Shown here piece by piece: positions 27,120 to 40,378 of a stretch of 64,000 nucleotides of DNA. Positions within the stretch are counted from its first letter, which is position 1. The number at the start of each line of letters is the position of its first letter. The position numbers and the translations under genes were made by a program. Under the pieces are notes generated by a model, which made no database searches, was not told the origin of the DNA, and worked only from the letters and a program-made list of their open reading frames with translations. Origin of the DNA: Epiperipatus broadwayi (taxonomy: Eukaryota > Onychophora > Udeonychophora > Euonychophora > Peripatidae); contig JAQFVV010006272.1 in assembly GCA_028023455.1 (NCBI GenBank), positions 5,635,217 to 5,699,216 of the forward strand. The letters run 5' to 3'.

Positions 27120-30100
27120 ATATATTTTTCATTTAATCTAACCCTCACCCAGTTCATTTGGTACTCCAATTAGGCATCAAATGAACCGGGTGGGAGAGAG
27201 ATCGAATATTTAAAAATATACATATATTGAAACAGTAAGATTTGCTTTACAAATCTTTGTTTCACCTTCTCTCACTTCTTTCCTACCCTCATACCTTAGT
27301 TTAAATCGCAATTTATCGTAGTGTGTCTGTACTGCCACTTTATGCTGAAATCCTGCCTAAATTAGATCATATATGTTTGTGATATATATAATTTCAAAAC
27401 CCTAACATTAATAATTTATAAATTGTGAGTATGTACATGTATACATTTTAAAAAGTAGGTCATATAAATCGTATTTACACATATACTGCGATAATATATT
27501 TTAAATAATAGTTTCGTTATTTAAAAGTTATTTTGTTTAAATCTATTTATTTTTGAAATATTACATTCGTAATATTTGCTTTCATTTAATTTAATAATAT
27601 CCAATTTTAAATAGATTTAAACATTTAGAATTTAAAAGTCAATAATTTTGTTGTTTTTAGATTTATAAAACCGTGCCACAAATTTTATGTTAAAAGTAAA
27701 TGAGGTTGAGAAGAAAACAAGTTTAATTAATTAAATTTCATAAAATGCAGTAGTGGCTTAAATATTTGGCCATAAAATAAACAACAGATGACCACTCAGG
27801 TATTTTTTGAATTAAAATAAGTTAAAACCAAATTCTAATCTGAATATCTTAAAAGTAAAATTCATTATAAAATCCCATTTTTAGATATTTGGATAAGTGT
27901 AGTGTTTGTTTTTGCATCTATTTTTGGTTCTAGATTGACCACTGTAAGGCAGTTCTATTGTAAGTCCCCTTGGTATATACAGAGCTGATTTTATTAATTG
28001 CTAGGCTTTTCTAATTATGATATATCATATGCTTTTCTAATTATTATATTCTAGGCTTGTCTATTCTGATTCTGATTTCTATTCTGACTCAGAGTTGTTC
28101 TTAGTTAAATTTTTGAGATATTATTTTAAATTTATTCAGATAAATTGGCAGCTGAATATACTATTTTGAGAGTTTAATACAGCTGAATTTAGTGAAATTA
28201 TATATACCAAGAGACCAAACTCACCTTAATTTTTAACAACTTTGTATATTTTGATACCAGCCTTTGCTAATTGCAAGTAGAATGTCTGAATAAGCCAGCA
28301 GGAAGGCTCTCTTCCTTCTCATAAAAATGGCCAACCTGCAGCACACCAGACCATCAGATGCCCTGTATCTATTGCAAACTGCTGCTGAAAATGTGTCAAA
28401 TTTGATTCTGGACTGAAGAAGCTGCCACATCAAGATAAATGCTGCTTAATTTCCATTCAAGCCTCCAATTAAAGTCAATTGGAGAAGACAAAATGTACAC
28501 AGACTGCTCAATTTATATAAGGTAACCTCAATTAACCCAAGAGCTCTCGTATTATATATTACTTTTAAAGCTATAGCAAAATTTTCAATGTACTTTCTTT
28601 AATTACTCAATGCCTAAATTTCTATTTAAAATATTTGTAATGTAACTTGTGTGTTTTTCTCTCTATCTTTGGGTTAATCTTTTTATATATTTGCTAATTA
28701 TTTTATGTCTTTTATTTTGGTAGTGCGCTTAGATAGTCATTGAATGAGTGAATTATTTCTTTTCCCTTTTATTAGCATGCCACTGTATTAGTGTGGATAA
28801 ATTGTATAACTGATCCTTATTAAATGTCTTAAAAAATCGTTTGTTTGAGGACTACTTTATTTCATATTTTATTAATCATTTAAGTAATTATGTCTTTTGA
28901 GAAAGGTATATTTCTCATCCTTTTATATAATGTGAGGATATGTGTGAAGTTAATAAGTGAACTATATAATATAGAGAAATGCATGATCCAAATAATCTTA
29001 TGAATCCCAGTTTAATCATGCATCCCCACCCCATTTTTTCTTATTTAAAATAACTTATTTTATTGTAATTATATTGTAATTTGTGAACTGTTCAAGTTGA
29101 GGTTGAGAATGTGTGGACCATCTTAAAATTATTTAGGAATTGATTAAGCCTCTTTGCTTAATTAGAATCACCCTTTTATATAGCATACTGGTTGTTTTGA
29201 GGCCTGCTTTAATTTTCTCCAGGGACTTATGCCTAAGGCCATTCCCTCACTTTTTTGCAGTTTCCAGATAATATATGTGCTAGAAAGTCATACCTGGGAA
29301 TTTTATGCATGAGTCACTCAGCAACAGAGTTTCATGGTAGGATGCCAGATTCAGGCTGAATTGTGACAAAACTTTCCACAGATCCATGGCGAGATGCTAT
29401 CCCATCTGCTTTATTTTGTTATTTATCATTTTATTTTACAAAGCAATGCAGTTTCAACATACCGTACTCCATCCTGTACATTAAACCTTCACTGGTACCA
29501 CCAATCTCTTTTAATATTAAATGTTAATATGTCTTTGAATTGCCCACATCTTAATCACTTCCAGCCTCTAGCTCAGCTAGCTTTCGTCTGCACTATTTTT
29601 GAAGTCAATATAAATTATTTTATCCAATATTAAATGTAGAAATCTAATTTAAGCAAACATTTATTATATTTGCTATAGACCTCGTATATTTTGAAATCAG
29701 CCCTTTTTCACCCAATTGTATTTTGCTTAAGCACATTATTATAATATATTGCATTAACCTGAGGGATAGAGAACATATAAATCAACAAGCAATTAATGTA
29801 AACGCAAATGGCATTTCATTTAAAGTTGTTTTAAATTTATCTTTTAAATGATGTAACAGTATTGTGTGGCTTATACAGACAATGCCATAGTTATAATTCT
29901 TAAAGTAATAAACCTATTGAATTTTACTAACTTATTTTGAATATATTTATTTATTTTCTGCAACACCATTACTTCAGTCTATATCACATTTTATATATAT
30001 ATATTTTGTATCATCCATAGTCATTAGTAAACCTAATAATGTATTTTGATATAGAGTCTCTTGCTTTTCCCTGACCACCAGCACCAGCAAGAAACTATAC

Positions 30101-30270
30101 TATTAGTAGCATCAGATGTGTTGTCACATAAATGATGCTGTGGAGTATAGACTTATGGATTCAAACTTGGGATTTCCCAGGAGGCAACCCCTCCTAGAGT
30201 GATGAGTTTCATGTCTGGGGTTTGAATTCTGCAGGGTGTTAATGAGATACACAATTCTAACTGTTACAAC
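27120..30270. other. Spacer between inverted-repeat arms; no gene recognised
   Basis: A hairpin lies near 27148-27194 (CACCCAGTTCATTTG against CAAATGAACCGGGTG). A moderately GC-rich block at 28230-28440 holds a 66-codon - strand frame without a known domain. Another GC-richer block at 29180-29390 and a 79-codon frame at 29394-29633 show no motif. At 30100-30240 there is a short repeat-like stretch with GGGTTTGAATTCTGCAGGG, resembling a block of the left arm near 26876. Confidence 0.4.
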
Positions 30271-30905
30271 ATAGAATAAAAATTTTACTCTAATTGTAAA
30301 ACAAATTGTTGTATGAAATCTGACAAATTATTTATTATAAATTTGATCTATTTCAACTGCAATTTAGTATTGCATCACACTGGTCCCTCAGGCAGAAAAA
30401 CATAATACTCAGAGGGTACCTATAGCTAGACAGAAATTATACAAGGTATAATTTACAGCCACATTTCCAATCTACAGAACATCCTAGCTGCTGAATTCAA
30501 ATCCTCTCATTCAAAGCACTTTATTTGTTTTGAAGTAAACTTCAGGTGCCAACTAACTACAAGAAGTAGCTATTATGCCCTGAATGACAGCTACTAATTC
30601 AGCATGTGAATATCCCAACTAGCTCAATCAAAAAAGTAATATAATAAATTGCTTTAATTAGTGGTATTAGTAAAAGAATTGACCGACAAATACTAATTTC
30701 CAAAAATAATTTATTTTAAATCAATTTATCATTTTCTTGAATAAAATAATAATTACATAATATCCCAGGCACACACATTATAATAAACATAAGACATTAA
30801 ATAAACATAAGCATTAAAACAGTATATACCATGCACACATATTCTCTCATATAAGCAGTTGGTTTGTATGATTCGACAGTTCTAGAACTATTGGTTTATT
30901 ATATT
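30271..30905 (-). repeat. Right arm of a ~650-bp inverted repeat
   Basis: Reverse-complement partner of 26461-27119, starting at TAGAATAAAAATTTTACTC and ending near the GTTTGTATGATTCGACAG block (30871-30888). It contains no open frame. It diverges enough from the left arm that the pair is old. Confidence 0.8.
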
Positions 30906-33900
30906 AACCTGCACATAAATAGTTTATTTTATGCTGGTTATAGAGTTCATTTCTGTTGACTCTGGATATCTCAATAATTGCAATGGCTACAGTAATAAAT
31001 TACTAACATAATAGGAATGGGAATAAAGAATAATTAATATTATCTATAGGTTTTCCAGTTATACATTCCTCTGGATAGATGGCTGCTTCTTTCTCCTGTG
31101 TGATGCACGTTGTACCAACCAGTTGGAATTTGGATTGTTGATGAATGGGGTATATTGCTGCATTTCAGTCTGGCAGACAAATGTTCAAACAGCTCAGGTT
31201 CTTAGATATTCATTACAGCTAATTAGAGACCTTCAGATATTCTAGGGCAGTCAGAGACTGGAGTACAGTGGCACACTTCTTCTGATTAGCAACACATGTT
31301 TTTCTTGGTGTTTATGAGCAATATAAGTTTTATTTGCACAGACTGGAATAACACTGCTAAAAGAGATCTGATGATGATAAGTTTTTTCAGACCTATTTAT
31401 AATTGGCGCTCTTATTGTTCAGCTGATTAACATTTAAACTAATTAAATTCATTAATTAAATTCCCATTGTTTATTTGTTCACATTCCTTCCAGATTAATC
31501 TACTTAGGATAAAATATAACTTTTTTATTATTCCCATTGTTTAATTGTAGCCATTGCTAATTAATTATTCCCATTCCATCTTGGCTTATCAGTCGAGTGA
31601 TCTTTGCATTTAACTTAACTTTTATACTACAAACTTTTTTTTTTTATTCTAAATTTTTTTTTATTCGATCTTAACTCCCACCTGGTTCAATATAAATTGT
31701 AACAGTTTTGTACATTTGCAATAGTTTAGCGTTTGAAGTGAGGTTGATTATACTTACTGTTACCAAGCAAGAAGCAAATACAAACCTAATTAGCGTTTAA
31801 GTCTATATTCCTGACCGAACACTGAAAGAATATGCACATATTATTCCAACATTATATTTCCCGGTCAGACACCCCTCGGCTGCTGGACAAAAGTATTCAT
31901 AAGGAATGCTTTATTAGGCATCTAGTGTTTGAAATATTTATAATTTTTTTCCGGAGATTATCGCAGTAACAGAGGAATATATGAGTATATTGCCCCCCTC
32001 CTCCTTCTTTGTTTATTCCACTTTTCTTCTCTTTAGAATAAATTTTTTTATTTATTTGTCCCTTATTTAAATCTAAAGTTAACAACATAAGTTTTAATAA
32101 CCTAGATTTAACTTGCTACTGTTATTCGTTCACTTGGTGAAAAAAGAATTAAGCAAGACAACCACTTTTTAGCAGTAATAATGTTTAATTAAAAGAAAAA
32201 AAATATCAAGTTAAATGGCATAATGAATTCAAATATCTAAAATAACAAACAAATCTATAAGCATTGAAATAGTGTAATCATATGGCAGAATAGCTAATTA
32301 GCAGAAGTCGTGTTAAGTAATTGTTTTTTTATCTAACAAAAATAACTTCTCTAGTAATAGTTCTTCCTTTTTTTTTTTAAATATTGTGCAATTTTAATCT
32401 AGTCTTTTTTTTTTTGATATAAAATAAATCAATACATGCATGTTTGATAGAAAAATGTTTACCTAGGTTATCAGACATCCAGCACTCTATAGACCATCCT
32501 GTGGGAAGCACCCACTTCTTTTGCAGAGATGGTTGATTCTTCACTAAACACTCTGGCTGGCTGGGTTATTCTTGGTGTGGTCTGTTGCAGTTGGTTTAGT
32601 CTCATTTTATTGTTTTATATTTTTTAGCAGCATTCATTCCTTTCTTCAAGCATAGCATGGTTAATAATGGCAATCTATTTATCAGGCAAGACAGCAGATG
32701 TTCTTTCATGGATGGGTGAGTATTCAGATGGGCAAAGAGCGAGCAAACGCCCATTTAGGGACACTAGCCACGCATATTAAAGACATATGCCTGCTAATAT
32801 TGTTCAGAAATGCTAGTCTCATGTTTTAGTTCTTTAGACAAATCTAATAACAGAAAATCCTAAAATCAATTAGTTAATAATGTCAATCTGCCTTATTTAT
32901 AGATTTGCCAGCTATTGTTTACTAGAATGCCACTAATTAACAATATGTCCTTTCACACATTTATTTATCTTATACAGATCTATGATGAAAATTTTGTACA
33001 AGTTTCACATTTTAATAAAATTTACATTTAAACTTACATTTTTACAATGTTTTAAATATCGTAACTCTCTAATATCTTATTTACCTATACATTTCTAACA
33101 ACTTTTATTTACTTTTTTTTTCCTTTCAAATAAGTGATTTTGAAGAGAAAAAGAGGCGTATTTTGTTATACACCCCCTTCCCCTTCTTTTTCCTTTCCCC
33201 TTTTTTTTTTTTAGAAATAAAAGTCTTTACAGCCTTTTAACTAATTTTCAACTAATTATTAACCCTTTCACGAGTTTATATATATATTTCCCTTTTATTT
33301 TTTGAAAAATATCAATGACCTAATTCTTTTAATTTCTTCGTTTATTTCACCGTTATCTTTTAACTAATTTCTTTTTTATTATTATTATTATTAAATACAT
33401 ACATGGGTGACTACAACCATATATAGTCAGCACAATATATATATATATATAACTGAAATGGAAGTAACTATACCTTCCAATGAGTTATGTAACATAAATA
33501 AACTATTAAAAGACAATCATACCACTTAGTCTTTAACATTTGTTGTTAATTATGCTTAGTTCTTTTATGTAATTTTATTTTCAACATATCATAGTTGGCA
33601 GTTTTTGAATCAATCAAGTTTCATTAAGTTTTATATAAATATAGGTTTGTCTTATGTAAGCATTCACCCATAGGATTGTATTTAAAGTCAAATTAAATCA
33701 ATTTTACTTTACTTTTAAAAAGATAAAGAAATTTTTAGTTAAATGTATTTTAAATAATTTTTTTAGAATTTATGTTATAGGAACATAGCTTAATTAACTA
33801 ATAGTCTCTAAAAATTTGCTCAATTATTTTTGTATTATTATCAATCAAAATTCTAGGAAAATCATTTTTTTTTGTTTTCTTCCAGATTTTTGAAAATATC

Positions 33901-36900
33901 AAATATTTTTAGGGATTAAGATGGTTAAGTGTCATTTACACACATGTAGACTTATTTAATTAAAGAATTGTATAAACATGTGAACTAATTTAATTAAATA
34001 ATTTTGTAAACATAAAGAATTAAAATGATTATTGGCTTGTTTAATTAACAAATTTTGTAAATACATGGGCTTGTTAGTTAAAGAATAAGTGTTTTACAAA
34101 GCTAGGAGATATAAAATGGCTAAGTCAGAAAATAATTATATTCTGCTTCTTTTTATTGTTGCTTTTGGCCTGCTCAATGCAATGTATATAACAAACCTCT
34201 GGCAGTAGTTGAATTAATAGATGTGTTGCTAACCATGCGAATGAACTTCCTCCAACATGTAGCCCATAACCATTAGGATGTCTAACTCTGCATGCTGAAT
34301 TTGATCCAACACTGTGCCAATTAACTTCATATATATATATATAGTTAAGCAGATGTGCTTCCCAATAGTAAAGAAAAAATTTCATACCAACTCTACCTAA
34401 CAATACACTTAATTGTGACCAAGAATGGAAACTGGTATATAGCAAGACTTCACATGTGAATCACTAAAGAGCTATATTTCACAAATATATGTACACACAC
34501 ACATATATATATATAATTCCAATTAAGAGAAAATAATATATACTTAGATATATTTTTCCTTGGACTTAAAGGTAACAATTTATTTTATGAACTATTTTAT
34601 AAATTCTTAAACTTATGTTACTAACAAGTTAGGATATTTATAATTTACTTTAAATGATTTTATGTATTTATCAGTTATATTCACTTTTAATATTTATAAA
34701 ACCTGATTTAACTCAATGTAATTGATATATATATAACATGGTGGGCTTTGAGTATTTTAAATATTATTTTGCAAATGCTATAATAGTTCTTTTTTTTTTT
34801 TTTAATAGTAGAAATCAGTTTGTTTCTTAAATTTCCACACACACACACCCTTGTTAAGAATTTTTAAAATCACTTCTGTGATTTTTTACATTTAAAATAA
34901 TCATTATTTAGTTTAGGTCAATCTTTCTATTTTAAAAAAAATGTTTTTTAAAAGAAAAGTTAAAAAAAAGAAATATAAGAAGCCTGGGTTATTTTTTTTT
35001 TTTAATAGTTTAAATTTAGTATAATTACAATTTGGACTTTCTGAAAATATTCAAAAATCATTAATGTAAGCAAAAATATATATGTCTAGTGTGATATGTG
35101 CATAGTTATATAAATCATTGTGTAAATTTTATTGTGCAATTTACTTTGTTTCACACACATCCAAAATTAAAAATTGATATATATGTGTGCGCATTTTCAT
35201 TTAATGATCCTTAGATATTTCATCCACCACCCTTGAATTTTGTGTGTGTTTATTTGCCTGCCCATTATCTATATATATATATATTATTTCCACTTGAGGT
35301 ATGGAAGATTTTGATTTGATTTGGGTTAAGCTATTTCCATGTATTTTGCTTTGTACTCTGGGCAATTCTTATTCTATTTAAAGTGATGTGGGATCAGATG
35401 CACAAAGTATAGATCTAATTTTGTAATGGCCTGCACATGTGAACATTTATAGTGAATTTAGGCTGTTTTATTATTGATTGTTTTTATGCAAAAGTGAAAT
35501 ATATGTGTGTGTACACATCTTAACTTATAATATAAAGGCAGTTATCGCTGAAATATATTTGTCCTGTCAATAAACTTTATTTTTGTTTATTAGCATTTGT
35601 TTACTGTTGTCTGCTCTGCCAAATGATATTTACAAAAAACCTCTGCTCTCTGTGATCTAGAGGTAATTTTAAATATCTATGGATAATAATGCAGCTGCAT
35701 AACCATTTATCCCTAATATCCTCACTAGTAAACTCTCATATTCTAGGCTATAACTCCAGAGTTGCCCTCAAGTTTTGGATATTAAGGTACCTATGGTCCA
35801 TTACAATATGTACAGAATAAATTATATAGAATTACCATTTAGATATTTAGATGATCAAGACTGAGTCTTATTTGTAAAAAAAAAAAAAACCAAAGTTTAA
35901 TAAATGTAATAATAATTATAACTCAATCTACTGAAATGGAAGTAACTGTACTTGCATAAAAGTAATGTCATGTGATAATTACAAAGACTTTTTTAATTAA
36001 TAATTAAACTACCCTCAAACTGCCTTACTTGATAACTTTTTATAGTAAGAAAATGACCATTTGTTATTGAATTTTAGATCTTTTTATGTAGAGCTAAGTA
36101 GACAACAACAGCCAGCGAACAATTTCAAATGAAATCATGGATTTTAATGTAAATTGCTTTTTAAAAGAATTTATATTAATTTATAAATTAGAGACATTTC
36201 ACTCATTTTTAAAACTCTATAATGAATATTTACATTCATTATGAAGTGATAAATAATATATTTATATTGAATAAATGGGTTATGTGGTTGTTACAAATTC
36301 TGTTTTAATTAATATATAAATTGCTATCTAACTGCCTTGTTCAATATTTTTTTACAGTAAGAAAATGACCATTTCTCACTATATTTTAGATCTTTTTATA
36401 TAGTTATCTAGAACAACATCAGCTAGAGTACAATCTTAAATCAGCTTATATTTTTAAAGTGAAGTATTGAAAAATATTAGAAAACAATCAGCAAGATGAT
36501 GAATTTATCTAGCAGATAACTATCTACCATGTGGCCAGATAGCAAAAAAACCACCACAGTCAAAGCACTCAGAAAATGCAATCAGATCCAGAAACTAATG
36601 CTGAAGTTTACTAAAACCAGTCATTGCCCACTTTAATAATGCCACAAAGAAAGAAATGAAAAGTGCCATAAAAACTATCCATGATGTACTGGTGTTATAC
36701 CCTATCTTATTGTCATCAATGCTACTGTATACCATCTAGGAGAAGAACTACAGTCTTTGGAGGAATTAATGGAGGCAGCTGTAAATATAATAAAAGAATA
36801 ATATCTGCAGAAAACCACGATTTTGAGCTGTTTAAATATTTCACATGGTAAGGACAGTACTTACAGATAATCCTTACAAATAATTCCAGACAATAAAATT

Positions 36901-37771
36901 TATTATATATATATAACATTAATACAATAATTATATATTTTTTTTAAAAAAAGAGTTACTATCAAATATATAGCCATTAGACTTTTTTAAATTATATAAT
37001 CCTGCCTAATAATTAATTTATTAATAAAATAAATAAACTGACATTTAATTGCTTAAAACAAAAATCCCTCTTTAAGATTTTTAATAAAAAATTGTATGGA
37101 AAATTTTTTTTTTTTAATTTAATAGGATAATGAGAAAAGGTGGAGGGAGGAGGTTAAGTTTTAATATTTAAAAAAGGTTACTGTCTCTTTGAATTATAGG
37201 ATTCTAATGACTGAATATATTTGATAGTAACTCAAATTTTTTTAAATATATAATTATTGCATTAATGTTATATATATTGTAAGGGTAACTTACAACTAAC
37301 AAACCATCTATCTATACACTCATTTACAACTATCTCCAACCGAAACATCTATTTAATAAATAACCTACTCATTATTAAACATATATATATACGCCCAAAT
37401 ATCGCATTAAACAAACTATTACAAATTTTTAAAGAAATATAAATTTTTATTTTCGTTAGAACTTACAACTTTAAAAATAAATACACACATATATGTATAT
37501 TTAATACAACTAAATGCAAATGTTTACGACTAACCTATATTGACTTAAACAAAGATAAAGTTAAAAAGATACCGATCTAAATGTCAAGTTTGTTGCCATG
37601 TGACCAGGCTTGAAAACGAAGAAGCAATTCTCTAAAGATTGACCTTAATAATGATAATATAACAATGAACAATTATAGCAAACTTAAAAATAAAACCCAT
37701 CACGTGATGCGAACACTTGGTTAATAACAAATGAAGAGATCGCATAAAAATATGCACAGTCCTTCAGCTAT
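30906..37771. other. Non-coding DNA with minor repeats; no gene recognised
   Basis: Somewhat GC-richer, low-copy-looking blocks at 31040-31330 and 32470-32780 have no convincing open frame. Degenerate ~55-bp tandem motifs of the form TTTAATTAA..TTTGTAAACAT run through 33940-34090. A - strand 106-codon frame at 34125-34445 has no recognised domain, and a second frame of the same stretch is equally open, so it is not called. A direct duplication (TAGTAAGAAAATGACCATTT near 36043 and the matching block near 36357, period about 315 bp) covers roughly 35960-36440. Microsatellites of TA and CA type occur near 33437, 34490 and 35270. Confidence 0.45.
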
Positions 37772-37844
37772 ATTTTATCGATTATTTTAATAATCTTCAT
37801 ACTTCCTCTTTCTTTTTTATATAAATAAAGATACAATAAAAGAC

Positions 37845-37904
37845 AAATGACCCCCAAGATGCATTTCGTACCTAACCAGCACTCATCAGTTGGCCCAGGT
37901 CACC
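37845..37904 (-). ncRNA. Hammerhead ribozyme, downstream copy in the 350-bp repeat
   Basis: On the - strand CTGATGA occupies 37889-37883. Stem II follows as GTGCT, loop GGTTA, GGTAC (with G-U wobbles). GAA is at 37867-37865. A minimal stem III, AU(GC)AU, is at 37864-37859, then C17 at 37858, so cleavage is predicted at 37858/37857. Stem I is closed by CCAA pairing with TTGG next to the core, then TGACC with GGTCA beyond an internal loop. All core bases are canonical. Type I topology. Confidence 0.85.
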
Positions 37905-38194
37905 AGCTATCATATATATCTTTATTACATGAAGAGTATTTATCTGTGGCGAATTGTCGCATCTTTATTTATAACCGTCAAACTTGCTTCACTCACAACC
38001 TCGACTTTTTATATTTTTGATAAACCTAACTACGTTTATTATTTATTAAACTAGTTTTTTTTCCAAGCACAGATATAAACTTTAACACACACTTTTTCAC
38101 TTTCCTTCTCGTATGCGTATTATTTTATCGATTGTTTTAATAATCTCCATACTTCCTCTTTCTTTTTTATATAAATAAAGATACAATAAAAGAC

Positions 38195-38254
38195 AAATGA
38201 CCTCCAAGATACATTTCGTGCTGAACCAGTACTCATCAGTTGGCCCATGTCACC
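38195..38254 (-). ncRNA. Hammerhead ribozyme, upstream copy in the 350-bp repeat
   Basis: On the - strand CTGATGA is at 38239-38233. Stem II is GTACT, loop GGTTC, AGCAC, with one A-C mismatch. GAA is at 38217-38215. A 2-bp stem III with a GU loop is at 38214-38209, with C17 at 38208 and predicted cleavage at 38208/38207. CCAA pairs with TTGG in stem I and GTGAC faces GTCAT further out. The core is canonical. It lies 350 nt from the second copy, and the two differ by only a few bases, mostly where pairing tolerates it. Confidence 0.85.
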
Positions 38255-38939
38255 ACCTCTCATATATTTTGTAGAAAAGAAAAATAGAGACTTATGTTCG
38301 ATATTGGAACAAAATTTTCATCAAGCTAGAAAATAATTGATTTAATCTACTGAAACAAATAGAAATCTTGGATTCTTTTAAGTGATGAAAATAAACCTAA
38401 TGGTTTAAGTTAAAAAAAAAAAAAAGAACATTAAATGAAAGAAAATATTAAGATAAGAAAGAGTAACAACTCTAACTCTCAGAAGTAATCTCTCTATTTT
38501 CTTAACTATTCCCTACAGAAAGAAATCAATTGTATAAATAATTATATATATTAGAAAGCATATTACAATGTGCTCTTGCTAGAAGAAATACACCATAGGG
38601 TGACTAATACCAACTCTCCTGCCAAAAGAAGTGTTATCATGCATATAAAATGTCTAGCTAGTTGAATAATGCTCAAGAACATCAATCTCCATTGGATCTG
38701 CTATGCCTTATTCCAAAAGAACAACTGGATAATGCTGATAATCTGCTAACTTGGAATAAATATTTATCAATTGAAGTCGACAGAATCAAAAGACTATTGA
38801 TATAATGAACAATGCTTGCTTAATTCATAAATTTATCTTTATTGATTTTTTTTTTATTGCAATATTTTATTTTATTGAAGTATTAAACTTTTTTCTACTT
38901 CTCCTTATTTGCATTGATTAATTATATATATATAATATA

Positions 38940-40378
38940 CCATATACTCCTTAATTAAGACTTAACAATGCAATTTTAACTTATGATTTATTTCTTCTGG
39001 TTTACAGTTTCAACTGTCCTGCAGTAACATCAGAGCTACAATATTTACACATATACAATTAATACCTAACCATCCACATATATATACCAAAACATAGACA
39101 TACATATACAAATATATACACACATATATAAAACCATAATGACATTTTAAAACGTATTTAAACTATGGATTTTAATATTTTAAAAATACTAATATTCTTT
39201 TATTCTATATTTATAATCAATTAATTTCCTCTATATAAAAAATTTACTCAAAAAATGTAACGTTTATTTTTATATCTCCATTATTTCAAATATGTTCAGT
39301 AATCCTATTTACTTCTTCTATTTTAATTATTCTATATATTATACATGTATTATCAACAATAATAACATCAACATAATATCTATATAATTCTATTTTTTAA
39401 TTTTTAATTATCCTTACTTCTTTTAAACTTTACTATAGCTACACTATTTTTCTATCTGAAATAATTTTTATATTTTAAATTTTATCTCATCACCCTTACA
39501 CCCTCTGAGGACACCTTTTTGAAACTATACCTGATATAACTTATTTTTCAACAAATATATATATACATTTCTATAAAATCAATGTTTTCAATTCCAAATC
39601 TTTATTAAGAGATGGCCTAATATTTATAATCAATAAAGCTTTTATCTTTCTATCTCTTCCTTTCCTAGTATGATTTATCATTTTTATACTTCCTTTTTCA
39701 AATTTATGTCCTGCCTCCAATGAATGTAAAAAAACAGGTGATTTTTTATCATACTTGTGTTGGCTTAAACTTGTGTAAATTGAGTTTTTCATTTCACCTA
39801 CATAGTTATTCCTAATATTTTTATCCTGACATGATTTACATTCTATTTTATATATTCCATTTATATAATTTTCTATATATTTATTATCCAATATATTAAG
39901 CATATTCTTTCTTTTTTAAATTTATTATTCTAAATTTTAGCACATTATTAAACTTTTTATTAATTCACCAAATTATTTTGTTTATATTTTTTACAATACT
40001 ATTATTATATGTTTTTATACCTATATATTTAATTTTGCTGCCTTTATCTTTTTTAAGATTATTTCCTTTATTATCACTAATAACAAATTTTTCTTCTGAC
40101 ACTTTTATATTATTTTCTGTAATCTTTATTGGGTAATAATTTATTCTAAATTCCTTAATTATAAATTCTACTTGCTTACTATAATCTTCCTTCTTCGAGC
40201 AGTAATTTATAGCTCTATACATTCTTGAAGTAATATTATTTCTTTTGTATTTCTTATCTATATTTGAATTCCAATTAGCCGTATTATTATCATTCATTTT
40301 TTTATATATTGATATCTCTATTTTACACCTACCATTAAAATATGATTTTATTAATAGAATATTTAAATATGACATAAG
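38940..40378 (-). pseudogene. Penelope-like element, inverted 5'-truncated copy
   Basis: On the - strand this corresponds to the last third of the Penelope protein plus its 3' untranslated region, inverted relative to the longer copy at 40379-43030. The reading starts at 40375 (MSYLNILLIKSYF) and passes NWNSNIDKKYKRNNITSRMY. After a frameshift near 39910-39960 it continues MLNILDNKYIENYINGIYKI, where GIY begins the endonuclease, and NNYVGEMKNSIYTSLSQHKY (YVG keeps the glycine of the GIY-YIG motif), ending at 39571. Non-coding 3' sequence matches the + copy down to about 38940, including a hammerhead-like block at 38998-39042 with CTGATGT (A9 changed). Inverted partial copies next to a full copy are typical of Penelope insertions. 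Confidence 0.88.
38998..39042 (-). ncRNA. Degenerate hammerhead-like motif of the inverted Penelope copy
   Basis: Counterpart of the motif at 42925-42970. It reads GCTCTGATGTTACTG.. then AGTTGAAACTGTAAACC. The stem II arms (ACTG/CAGT) are kept, but the last base of CTGATGA is T and the stem I partner is lost, so it should not cleave. Confidence 0.55.

Larger units (their letters stand above)
37772..38274 (-). repeat. Retrozyme: 350-bp tandem repeat with two hammerheads
   Basis: A 350-bp monomer is present about 1.4 times. The block ATTTTATCGATT..TTTAATAATCT..CATACTTCCTC starts near 37772 and again near 38122, and the match extends through both hammerhead segments to about 38274. On the - strand the order is hammerhead, one full monomer, second hammerhead, partial monomer. 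Predicted cleavages at 38208/38207 and 37858/37857 are exactly 350 nt apart, so a transcript could release a 350-nt linear RNA able to be ligated into a circle. This matches the established architecture of metazoan retrozymes (tandem monomers of a few hundred nt with type I hammerheads). No open frame is kept across the monomer. Transcription and circularisation are inference. Confidence 0.85.

Noticed and set aside
31255-31280. GACTGGAGTACAGTGGC resembles part of a primate Alu
   Set aside because: Short chance match with nothing Alu-like around it.
34125-34445. 106-codon - strand open frame in a slightly GC-richer block
   Set aside because: No recognisable domain, and a second frame is also open for ~27 codons, so coding evidence is weak.
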